NCBI RefSeq assembly: GCF_964355755.1
Contig: NC_092673.1
Span: forward strand, 12,901,001-12,965,000
Source: Antedon mediterranea
Taxonomy: Eukaryota > Echinodermata > Crinoidea > Comatulida > Antedonidae
DNA: 64,000 nt
Direction: 5' to 3'
Below are positions 54,663-64,000 of this stretch, piece by piece. The notes beneath the pieces are model-generated. The model was not told the DNA's origin and searched no databases. It saw nothing but the letters and a program-made list of their open reading frames with translations. The first letter of the stretch is position 1. Each line of letters starts with the position of its first letter. Position numbers and translations under genes: made by a program.

Positions 54663-57300
54663 TGCCAATCACGGGAAAGCCCAGCTTTGATTAGCTTACG
54701 ATGACATCATATCACAAAATGGTGGTTTTGTAGTTGAGCCTCGTGGAATATTCTGTTCCAAAAATGAAATACATGGATATTTGTTATGGTATGTGTGCTT
54801 TTTCTTTAAAAAATGTGAATAATAAAGGCCTCATATCGAGTAAAGGGGTTTTTGGCACTTATAATAAATATAAGGCATATCGCAATGGAACTATATAATC
54901 TTAGCGTAGGAAGACATACAAATCCCAGGTCATGAGAGGCTCAACTACAAAAACAATGTAGCGCGTACTGCCGTACGTGCTAGATGATAAGATATTTTAA
55001 CCACATTTTTTACGTGTTTGGTTAGTAGTAATGAAAATTAAAAATAGTTGATCTGAAGAGAATGATATGATATGTAAATAAACAAACACTCAAAAGAATT
55101 ATGTTTACAGTTCAAATATTGTCAGTAATAGTTTATTCTTATTTGCCTAACTTTATTTTTCCCCCGGCACCTTTGATTGCCGACAGACGCGATGATGTGC
55201 CGACGGACACAAAATCAGGAGGGGTGAAAAGTGGTGGGAGGGAACGCTTACAAACATGGTTGGGATGGAATTTTCCATTAGCTGAAGAATGGGGAATCTG
55301 AGGTATCATTTTTAGAATTGGAGGAAATTGTAGTAGCTTGTTAAGAGTGGATACATGGTATTACTATGGACGTCTGTGGTAACACTCAGTAATTTTAAAT
55401 ATAAATATTTTACCTAATGTAATAATATTACACATCTTTTTAAAATGTCATACTGTTGATTAATTATTTAGTTCTCTTGTATTGTAAAGTAATGTTTCTT
55501 TAATCAGTGGTTCTATTGCATTGTTTAGTAAATATTTTAAGAATTTTGTTTAATACCTTCCTGTAAATAATTAAAAATAGAGTTCAACAGCACATTATTA
55601 GATAATGACCTTCAAACTTTATGTTAAATTATAAACATTGGGCTTCAGTAAAAATGTTCGGGCGGTTTAGAATTAATGTTCTTTGCCTGATTTGTGTACA
55701 TAATAATAAATATATATTTAGGTGTAGCACTATAGCAACAATTTTAAAATGTCATAAGAAATATATAGTTATTAAAATAATGTTAATTAATACTTTATGT
55801 TACTAAAACTAAAAACGGTCGCGGAAAAAATTGCATAATTGTTATGGATTCTACCATTTTTGACAAAGGGGTGAAATGTAAAAATTATAAATAGGGCCTA
55901 GAGCCTATATGAGGCCTACCTACCCCCTAAACAAGTTGCTTCAGACGGTCAATGTTTTTTTAGTTTTTTCACAGGGTACATCCAAACCCCCTGCTATGCT
56001 ACTGTGCCTTAGCTGTAATTTTTACTTTTACTTCGCCTTTATTATGTTAAAAAAAAAAAAAAAATCTTTGATTGCTTTTCGTTGTCCTTCACAACAGAAA
56101 CAGCATGTTTATCGTTGTTTATTGATATTCGCCCTCAACTTGATGAAAAGTTCTAAGAACTCGAAAGGTCTTCATGAACCAGACGCCTTGTATCAATTCC
56201 GTGTTGTGTGAATAAACATGCGATTGTCTGATTCCCTTTGTTTTTCCGATGTATGTTGTCGCAAATAACAAAAAAACCTCCAAAGTCCTACACACGCGAA
56301 TTACTCTACGCTCCCGGTGTAGGCCTACATGTTTGTCACGCTGTTAGCATACATCATCACAGTCGCTGAAAAATGTGACTTTCCTGGCTGAAAACCAATT
56401 CTAAACGTGAGAATCCTCTGTTTATATAGATTGGGCACTAAGGTGTGTTAATTAGAAAATTAACAAAAAAATGGCGTTTATTAGGAACAATACAGTAGAA
56501 TAAAACATTTAAAAAATGGATGCCAATAGGTTCAAATGCTTAGTTGGTTATGAGCTACGCGGTAGAATGTCCGTCCGTAACACAATTAAAGTTTGTAAGT
56601 TTTTCTATGATGCTGTCAACAAGTTAAAAAACACATTGATAATTACATTTTTTTTTTTAAATCGGCCCTCTGATTTTTTGATAAATTAAAGCAAATTGTT
56701 AAACTCATTATGTTATTGATATTTTGTACATTTTGTACAAAAACATTTTTTTAATAGACAATATTTTTTTAAATATTTCATTGCATTAGAAGATGAGGAT
56801 TTTCTATAATTTCCAACGTTTTGAGATTCTAATTATTAAAAAAAATCTTAAATGTTCAAATTAAATACAATACAATAACATAAACAATAAAGACATTTAT
56901 TTTATTTTACTGTATTTTAAATTTAAACTTATTTCCAGCTTTAAATACGGTAAACAAGCATAATTGTTTTTAAATTGCCAAACAAAAATGTAACCAATCG
57001 GATTGCAGATCTATTGACCAATCAGATGCAAACACTTTTAGCCTATCAAAAATGAGTATAGAATACAACCAATTGGATTGGCTATAAGTATGAGTAAACT
57101 ATACCCTAAGTTTTAAAGCATAGGATTCAAACAAATAAATTTTGTTCAAACAAGTTTTGTTCAGGAATATTTCTGAAGACAGATAGATAAATGTAAGAAA
57201 TGTAATGAAAACCCTCATGAACAATAAACGCCTGGGGCATTCATTCGAATAATTACAGTATGTAGATTTACTTTAACCTTAAATTTAAATCAACAACAAA
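54663..57300. other. Intergenic DNA with only short uncertain frames
   Basis: No recognised gene or element. It contains AT-rich tracts, an A-run near 56050 and a 66-codon frame at 55101-55301. Short frames at 55621-55806 and 55909-56211 look random. Confidence 0.4.
55101..55301 (+). CDS. Small open frame, possible secreted peptide, uncertain
   Basis: Sixty-six codons from an ATG. The first 25 residues are hydrophobic (MFTVQILSVIVYSYLPNFIF) and the rest polar (RRDDVPTDTKSGGVKSGG, then LGWNFPLAEEWGI). It could be a signal peptide and short peptide, or an exon of an unrecognised gene. No motif is known and no neighbours support it. Confidence 0.2.
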   Translation: MFTVQILSVIVYSYLPNFIFPPAPLIADRRDDVPTDTKSGGVKSGGRERLQTWLGWNFPLAEEWGI

Positions 57301-57318
57301 AACTTTTTTTTAGACCAA

Positions 57319-59300
57319 AATGCCAAAATATAATAAGACACAAATAAAAGAGTACCATCAAAGACACAAAGCTAAATGTTTAGAAGAAGACCAAGCACGA
57401 AAAAGAATGCAAAGGAGCTGATAAAGAATATTCCAGATAAATACACTGAATATTATAAAGCAAAGAATGCCAGGTGAAAGAGAGAAAAAAGCTTGACAAA
57501 AATCCATATGCACTCAAACCAAAAAAGAAACAATGAGAAACAGAAGACCAAATGGTATTTAAACACTGTTCGACATACAATCGCAGTATGAAAAAAGGCC
57601 AAATCAATTTTCAATTTTTTCTGGGTTAGTAAATGAGCTGAGTCCAGAGCAACAACAGCAAATAAGGGTTAGCCCACCAAAATCAATGAGGAAGTCAACA
57701 AAATTAACTGATGAGCGAAAGAAGTTCATACAAGAATTTGTGAAACGACATGATATGTCTTACACATGTCCAGGAAGGAATGATAATGTTTACTGCGGCG
57801 TTGTTGATGGTTATCGAACATACAAAGAAAAACGTTATTAGCTCTGGACAATTATGAAATGCACTCTTTGTGCTGAATGAAGAGCTTACCAAAATTTATG
57901 GTGATGATGCAATTGTGGGTTATTGTACATTTTACAGACATTTGAAAACACTGAGAGAGGTAAAGCTCCAAGCAAATATTCTGCATTCTTCTTGCCTGTG
58001 CCCTAAATGTGAAAACTTGGACTTGCTAATACAAGCGATCAACTGTCATTGCCTACCTCTTTCAAAGACGCAAATTCTAAGCAACATTGTTTGTGACCCA
58101 AAAAAAACGCTATGTGTGTAGCTGGAAAATGCATATGGAATGGATGCTTTAAAATTAGAAGGTTTAGAAGAAGTGGATGAGGTTCTGGCCTACCAGTACT
58201 AGTGGCAAAAAAAAAATTCAAAGAAATATCCAGAAATACTCCTCTTTCATTACTTTGGCGATGAGATGTTGGCCTTCTTCAAGAAGCAACTAATGGAGTA
58301 TAAACATCACCGATACAGCATAAAACGACAGTATGAAGCAATGAATATTATCAAAGACAACTGCCTATTGATGCTGCATTGTTCCAGGTAGATTTTAGCG
58401 AAAATTATTCCAACGGACAACAAAAATGAAATACAATCTGCCTACTTTAGTCATGAGTAATTTGCCATATACACAGTTTGTTTATGGTTCAGAGATCAGG
58501 CTAGCCATACCTTGTCAGTCAAGAGTATTGCCAAGGTGTCAGACGGCACAGATCACTCCAAGTTTTTAGCCTTTCAATGCAATAAGCAATTACTAGAATT
58601 AGCTAAGAAATGTGTACCTAATTGTAATGAAGACCACTTTTTCATTGATGGCTGTGCCTCTCAATTTAAGTCAAACTACTTTTTTTATATGATAAAATTC
58701 CAGAAGTCAATTAAACTTACTATTTTGAAAGTCATCATGGCAAAGGCCCTGTTGATGCCATTGGTGGAAAAGTTAAGAATCATGTATATCGAGATGTAAT
58801 GCAAGGCAAAATTGTAATTAAGTCTGCTAAAGAGTTTGCCTCTTATGCAAATTCTGTATTAAATAAATGTGGTTTTTGTGCCAAAAAGCATGGTCCAAGA
58901 ATATGATGTTTGCAGTGCAGTTGCTGTTGATAGAACACATAGTGTTCATTGCGTTGAGAGAATTATGAATGATGGCATTTACAAGTATTCACAGTATTGT
59001 CAAAATGAAGAATCTTTCAGCAAAGTGGTATGTGATTGAAGAGAGTCAAGAGAGCGAGAAAGTGTCTGGAGATGAAGATGTTGAAGAAAGAGTGGATGAA
59101 CAAAAATATCATCAAACAAAGGTGGGAGAATGTTACTTGTTAATTACAATGGTAGCAACTATCCAGGAATAGTTAAATCCTTAGGCCTAACTTCACAGAG
59201 TCTAGAGACATTGAAGTAACCTGTAAATTGCAAATTGGAAATGGCCAGAAAAACCTGATATTTTGTTGGTATAAACAAGGCCAAATCATAAAGTCCCTTC
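57319..59300 (+). pseudogene. Decayed cut-and-paste transposase-like gene
   Basis: From ATGCCAAAATATAATAAGAC a basic leader begins, followed across several frames by VYCGVVDGYRTYKEKRY, FYRHLKTLREV, SCLCPKCENLDLLI, then VDFSENYSNGQQ (possible first catalytic Asp), FFIDGCASQFKSNYFF, HHGKGPVDAIGGKVKNHVYR and FCWYKQGQII. The Asp..., DGC...QF and HHGKG..D series marks a known group of animal transposases, possibly CMC/Mutator-like. At least eight stops or shifts make it inactive. No inverted ends were identified. Confidence 0.6.
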
Positions 59301-59329
59301 AATCTCCAAATGAAATAGTGCTAATTAGG

Positions 59330-59665
59330 CTAGGCTACCTACTATAGGCCTAGTTTAGGCCTACGTATCCGTAACTTTTTAATTTCTTGGTCAATTTTTT
59401 TCATCTAAAGTTCAAAATGCTTCAAATACAGGCTCCTAAAGTACTACTAGGCTAGGGTTAGGCCTATGCCCTAGCTAACCTAAGCCTAGCTCGGCCTAGG
59501 GCCTACTAGCCTAGCCTAGGTAGAGGCTACTGTAGGCTAGGCCTAGCCTAGACCTCGTTTTAGGCGTTGCATTCATCTTACCTTGCGAAGAAATGATACA
59601 TACCTAGTAGGCCTAGCCTAGGCCTCCTAGCCTAGGCCTAGGCTAGGCCTCCTATAGGTAGGCCC
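59330..59665. repeat. Dense TAGGCCTA / CCTAGGC tract
   Basis: Within about 330 bases AGGCCTA, CCTAGG and TAGCCTAGG words overlap almost continuously around 59335-59370, 59450-59560 and 59605-59665. Part of it interrupts family A copy 3 (between 59610 and 59670), so the tract appears to be mobile or expanding. Confidence 0.7.
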
Positions 59666-61260
59666 CTACCCTAATTACTAATTAATGATTCCTTAGCAAC
59701 AAAATATTCACTTAGGCCTAGACCTAAGCTAGGTTTAAATTAACAGAAGAATTTCCATCAAAGCCTACATTAAAAATAATGTTATTATCAGGTAGGCCTG
59801 GCCCTGGCCGAATAAATAATATTATCTTTGATAATAATTCGTCTTCTTAACTTCGCTCTCCGCCGATCCTCTCTCTCGCGAGCCGAATCACCCCCCGGCG
59901 CGGCGGCGAGCCGCATGTTGTTTTCAGCGCGCCGCGCGTACCAGGTTGATACCGTGAGCATTGACCAATCACAAACAGTCTTTCGGCGCACGTAGAAGGC
60001 GAATAAAAAAATGAGGGCGCTTTAATTGAGAATTCTGAGCAGCAGCAGGAGCAGAGATTTTTATTTTTATTTATTTATTTGGAATTACACCTTTAGATCG
60101 GTGGCACACTTAGTACAAACATAGAGATATTATAGTGTGCATCCTTCACAATAACAATATAACAATTAATGAATTACATAGAGAAAAGTATAAAGGCAAA
60201 AACAACTATTAACCCCTATCCTACCCCACCCCCAATTTACATCAATAGGCCTACATACAGTAGATCATTACTTTATACAAATGAATACAAAACAAAATAT
60301 AGCAAAAGTGTATTAAATAAAATCACCTGACTAAACACAGGTTATTACGAAACCCACCAACCCCCTCCCCCACCCCTTTTCAATTTACTTAATGTAGCAA
60401 TGTAGATAATATAGTTATTGAGTCATGGAATTCAGTGAATCATTTCGAAATTTCCATGCTTTTTTTAGATATCTTTTACAAAAACTATCCAAAATATTTT
60501 CACACTCTTCATCAAATTTTCTGAGTACCCCAAAATATATTTAAGTTTGTCATTTTCATGGGAAGTATAAAAAGTATCAAACATATCTTTACTGCCATTT
60601 CTATACATTTCCACATATAAATTAAATAATTCCTGATTACGTATATTATTTAAAGCTGGACAATTAAGGATAAAATGATGGATGTCTTCGTCCGAATTTG
60701 TACTGCATAATTTACATTTGTTATTATTATTAATATTCCAATTTGCAGTTCTACCATTTAAAGGTAGAGTATTTGAACGAACTTTAAATTTTAATGCAGC
60801 ACCTTCAAAATTAGTTTTATCAATTAAGTCCAGGTTTTGATTTTAATGTTTCATAGATGTGTAGACTTGATTTTTTTTGTAATTCAATTCTCCATTCATC
60901 TATCATTATAGAGTTAAGTTTTCTTAAGATTTCAGAAATTGGAAAGTAGACTGTACTTCTTTATAATTTGAGAGAGTGGTGAAAATATTTTTGGATTCAC
61001 AATTACACTTCAAGAGAATATCGTTTATACAATATAGAAACTTATACCTTAAGTCTTTATTCACAAATAAGTTGTAGCATTCCAATAAATATAATTTTCA
61101 GCCATCGATAGTTTTCCATCTTTATAGTTCTATGGAAGTATTTCATACGGAGAGCGTTTTAGATCTCGTTAGAGATGTATAAGCCTTCGACTTTTTGGAT
61201 TATTTCTTCAAGCAAGTTACGTGGCGCGGCGTGTAAAACGTTGTCACGTGATGATAATAT
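59568..61260 (+). mobile_element. Family A copy 3, interrupted by a LINE and an AGGCCTA tract
   Basis: 59568-59610 and 59670-60045 match 6062-6345 of copy 1 (CTTACCTTGCGAAGAA, AATTAATGATTCCTTAGCAA, GCCGCGCGTACCAGG, ACCAATCACAAACAGTCTTT). The tRNA-like part resumes at about 61208 (CAAGTTACGTGGCGCGGCGT). A LINE 3' fragment (60052-61150) separates the two. Confidence 0.6.
60052..61150 (-). pseudogene. LINE 3' fragment, C-terminal zinc-knuckle region
   Basis: On the minus strand one frame reads CKLCSTNSDEDIHHFILNCP and ALNNIRNQELFNLYVEMY, a CCHC-like motif (C-x2-C...H-x4-C) typical of the end of non-LTR retrotransposon polymerases. A long A-poor 3' UTR follows to about 60060. Further upstream on the minus strand the coding sequence is broken. 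Confidence 0.7.
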
Positions 61261-61265
61261 AATAA

Positions 61266-61834
61266 TAAATAATAAAGAGTTGTGACTTTGAATGGAGTAG
61301 AAGCCATGTTTGTGTCCAACTATTCGTCTTCTTAACTGCTCCATGTAAAGTATGGAGTTGAGTCTTTTGTTTTGAAAATAGGCCTATATAACGTTCAAAG
61401 GGCTTTAACTATCGAATTTAATATCAAAACAATCAATTTGTTAAAAAGTTTTTTGTTAAAATAATACAAAAAATATAAAGTTACTGCGAACATGATTTTA
61501 AACAACAAAAATAGCAATTTCGGAACGGCTCTGGCTGTGCGCTCCATGCACGCCCTACGCGTGCACGTTTAGTTTGTACAGCATTTTGTTATTTAAAATC
61601 AAGTTCGCAGTAACTTTATGATTTCGTTATTATCTTAACAAAAACCTTAAAACAAATTGATTGTTTTGATATTAAATTCGAGATTTAAAGCCTTGTGAAT
61701 GTTATACATTTTTTAACCAAATTACTCGACTCCATACTCTACATTATAAGCATAGTTGGACACAAAGATGGCCGGTGTGCACCCCACGTCACTTTCTAAA
61801 ATCTGTGAACGCAATGCCGTAACTCTTTATTTAT
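61266..61834. mobile_element. Foldback element with ~250-base inverted arms
   Basis: The left arm (to about 61560) and right arm are inverted copies: TGTGTCCAACTAT pairs with ATAGTTGGACACA, AATTTAATATCAAAACAATC with GATTGTTTTGATATTAAATT, and AAAGTTACTGCGAAC with GTTCGCAGTAACTTT. The outer pair AATAAAGAGTT/AACTCTTTATT marks the ends. The centre holds CATGCACGCCCTACGCGTGCACG. There is no coding sequence. Confidence 0.82.
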
Positions 61835-61848
61835 GGCTCTGATTCAAC

Positions 61849-61879
61849 CAAAGATCTTAGAAACTTTCTAAGATCTTTG
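61849..61879. repeat. Perfect 15-base-pair palindrome within a longer inverted repeat
   Basis: CAAAGATCTTAGAAA, one C, then TTTCTAAGATCTTTG. Around it GGCTCTGATTCAA and TTCAACTTAGAGCC extend the pairing outward with small bulges. It adjoins the right end of the foldback ending near 61834. Confidence 0.9.
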
Positions 61880-62026
61880 ATTCAACTTAGAGCCATATAT
61901 ATAAAGAGCCATATATAAAGAGTTAAACTTTTACATGTTTTGTTTAAAATTATGTTCTGTAATTCCTAATTTATAAAAAAATTAATTCAGTAAATGTATT
62001 TTTTGCAGATCGTTGCATTTCATTAT

Positions 62027-62678
62027 AGTGGGGTTCACATGGAACTATTTTCTACTAACTGGACTAACCTTGACAAAATCCCGTTCTTTGGTACAATTAT
62101 GTCTAGTTAATTCAATTTCATAAAAACCTGGTATTGAAGATTTTAAATACTATTTTATGTATAAAATCATCTCTTTTTTTTATTTATCCTTTATGTTGTT
62201 TACTTTTAACTTGTGATTACCAATTAGTCAATTGTTAAATTTTGTATACTTTTTTTATATACTTTTCAGTATAGTAAATATTGTAGGCCTACCATCTTCT
62301 CTAATATCTGTTAGACCTCTGTTCCTCATCAGACATAGTTCATTTAATTTTTTTAGGACATTTTACGGTAGTACACAATGAAGAATAACCATATTCTTTG
62401 CAATTTAAATGTAAAATATGAAAATTCTTCAATTGGGTTAAAAAATTCTTTAATTTCATTGGTGCAAATGAGACTGAAGGTCACCTGCTGGGTTGTTAAT
62501 TGGATTACCCTCATAAAATAACTGGCTATCCTTGGATTTAGTTCTAAATCCAAGCAGCAATAATTGTCCAGAAAAAACCATCATCCGGACATAATTGAGC
62601 GTTCACATCCAAATTATGGCGAGATCATATAGATAATCTAGTTAAACTAACTAGCCATAGTTCGATGTGAACGCCACT
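62027..62678. mobile_element. MITE with 23-base inverted ends and 3-base TAT duplication
   Basis: The left end AGTGGGGTTCACATGGAACT (62027 on) and the right end, inverted, AGTGGCGTTCACATCGAACT, differ at two positions. TAT flanks both sides (62024-62026 and 62679-62681). The sequence around 62943-63015 is a sister copy of the flanks without the insert. No transposase is encoded. Confidence 0.85.
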
Positions 62679-62849
62679 TATAACAAATTGGTATTTAAAT
62701 TAAAGCATAAGCCAATCATACGTCACTACATATGAAGTAATTCGTTCAAGTATTTACATAGGCTATGTATAGGCCTATATCAGAGAGGTTTAATATTAAA
62801 GCCGAAGGCTGAAGGGCGTACCTTCATGATTCAACTCCGAGCTATATAT

Positions 62850-63020
62850 TGAAAGAGTTACACATTTACATTTTTTGTCTAAAATCATGTTCAGTAATTC
62901 TTAATTTATAAACAAATTAATTCGATAAATGTAATTTTTGCAGAATGTGGCATTTGGTATTATAACATACAAGTTTGTATTTAAACCAAAGCATAAGCCA
63001 ATCATACGTCAATACATCAG
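62850..63020 (+). repeat. Sister copy of the MITE flanks (61920-62026 plus 62679-62735)
   Basis: AAAGAGTTACACATTTACAT, AATTTATAAACAAATTAATTC, GCAGAATGTGGCATTT and AAAGCATAAGCCAATCATACG follow the same order as in the interrupted copy. It thus records the uninserted state and shows that the flanking sequence is itself repetitive. Confidence 0.8.
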
Positions 63021-63320
63021 CACATCCCCCTTAACATTACACATCATCATCACAGTGGTCCGTCGTCTATTATGACTGATTTATGGATCAGTTTCCTCTA
63101 CTTGATTCTGCATTCAGTCAGTTATACACACAGGTTTTTCTTTTGCTTTCAGGTTTGTGTATTTATTTTTTCTTTGCTAAGACCATTAATTTGAAACACA
63201 ACAAAAATGTTTGTAACCACAATTAATCTAAATTTATTTAGTAGGCAATATTTGTGACTTTACATATTTTGCTTTCAGAAAAGATTCTTCGTCAATTTCT
63301 CTAAATATCGTTTCAGCTTC

Positions 63321-63980
63321 TTTAAGTATATGTTTTTCGAACGTAATCCGTTCTAACGAATTAGTAATTCGTTTGAACGGATTAATAATCTGTTCAAACC
63401 AATTAGTAATCCGTTCAAACGAATTGTAACATATACAACAAGTGCGAAAGCCCATTAATGACATTTTAAGTATATGTTTTTTTAACGTAATCCGTTCTAA
63501 CGAATTAATAATTCGTTCGAACGGATTAATAATCTGTTCAAACGAATTAATAATCCGTTCAAACAAATTGCAACATATACTATCAAGTGCCATTTAAAGT
63601 ATATGTTGTAATTCGTTTGAACGGATTACTAATCCATTCAAACGAATTACTAATTTGTTTAAACAGATTAATAATCTGTTCAAACGAATTAAGAATCCGT
63701 TCAAACGGATTAGTAATTTGTTTAAACGGATTACTAATTTGTTTAAACGAATTACTATTTCGTTCAAACGAATTACTAATTCGTTGAAACAGATTAGTAA
63801 TCCGTTTAAACAAATTAGTAATTCGTTTGAAAGGATTAGTAATCCGTTCAAACAAATTACAACATATACTTTAAATGGCACTTGTTGTATATGTTGCAAT
63901 TCGTTTGAACAGATTATTAATCCGTTCAAACGAATACTAATTCGTTAGAACGGATTACGTTCGAAAAACACATACTTAAA
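63321..63980. mobile_element. Element made of 23 near-palindromic 18-base units on a 21-base pitch
   Basis: Ends TTTAAGTATATGTTTTTCGA and its inverted partner (63961-63980) match with one or two differences, so the whole is a foldback-type element. Inside, units of the form AATYCGTTYRAACGRATT, each nearly its own reverse complement, are joined by 3-base linkers (ACT, AGT, AAT). Blocks are 63345-63425 (4 units), 63489-63569 (4), 63610-63858 (12) and about 63898-63955 (3, one unit short by a base). Blocks are separated by ACATATAC/AAGTATATG words. Because 21 is a multiple of 3, several frames stay open on both strands, giving repetitive pseudo-ORFs of 7-residue units (such as NPFERIT). No real gene is implied. 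Confidence 0.9.
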
Positions 63981-64000
63981 ATGGCATTAATAAATTATTT

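Noticed and set aside
63321-63980. CRISPR-like array and repetitive plus/minus ORFs
   Set aside because: Units are near-palindromes with 3-base linkers and no unique spacers, and the host is an animal. The ORFs stay open only because the period is a multiple of three.

Overview
This window looks like AT-rich nuclear DNA from an animal, most likely an echinoderm or a relative. The evidence is a 13-exon interleukin-17-receptor-like gene with GT-AG introns, very dense non-coding repeats, animal transposon families (non-LTR LINEs, a Penelope-like element, a Harbinger element, many MITEs and tRNA-derived SINE-like elements) and heavy use of the palindrome TAGGCCTA. The species assignment is inference. 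Nothing here is bacterial or viral.

Positions 1-28475: one large plus-strand gene. Exons were joined by reading phase, and every junction keeps the frame (2232 coding bases, 743 residues). The product has a signal peptide, two extracellular IL-17-receptor-type domains with cysteines and N-glycosylation sites, one membrane span and a cytoplasmic SEFIR domain. A consensus NF-kB site lies about 225 bases upstream of the start codon. The introns hold a 17-base satellite, a 259-base MITE with 32-base inverted ends, tRNA-like elements, long perfect hairpins, a 3.1 kb giant foldback element and a 5'-truncated LINE.

Positions 28476-49300: no intact host gene is evident. There are nested repeats, including a MITE whose pre-insertion site survives in a sister copy elsewhere in the window. 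There are also two decayed LINEs, a broken HMGXB3/KDZ-like transposon protein, three broken copies of one protein-kinase gene (about 39.9, 40.4 and 45.2 kb), a Penelope-like reverse transcriptase fragment, and pieces of cut-and-paste transposases, one with a long acidic Ser/Asp/Glu repeat.

Positions 49506-54250: a nearly complete PIF/Harbinger transposon. It has inverted ends, a candidate 3-base target duplication, a spliced Myb/SANT-like DNA-binding protein on the plus strand and a DDE nuclease on the minus strand, the latter apparently broken by one frameshift. Two 119-base, almost identical direct repeats lie just outside it.

Positions 54250-64000: another decayed transposase, a TAGGCCTA-rich tract, a third copy of the SINE-like element with a LINE inserted in it, a foldback, a MITE with a sister empty site, and a final 660-base element built from 23 near-palindromic 18-base units. 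These are set mostly on an exact 21-base pitch, and this is the most unusual structure in the window.
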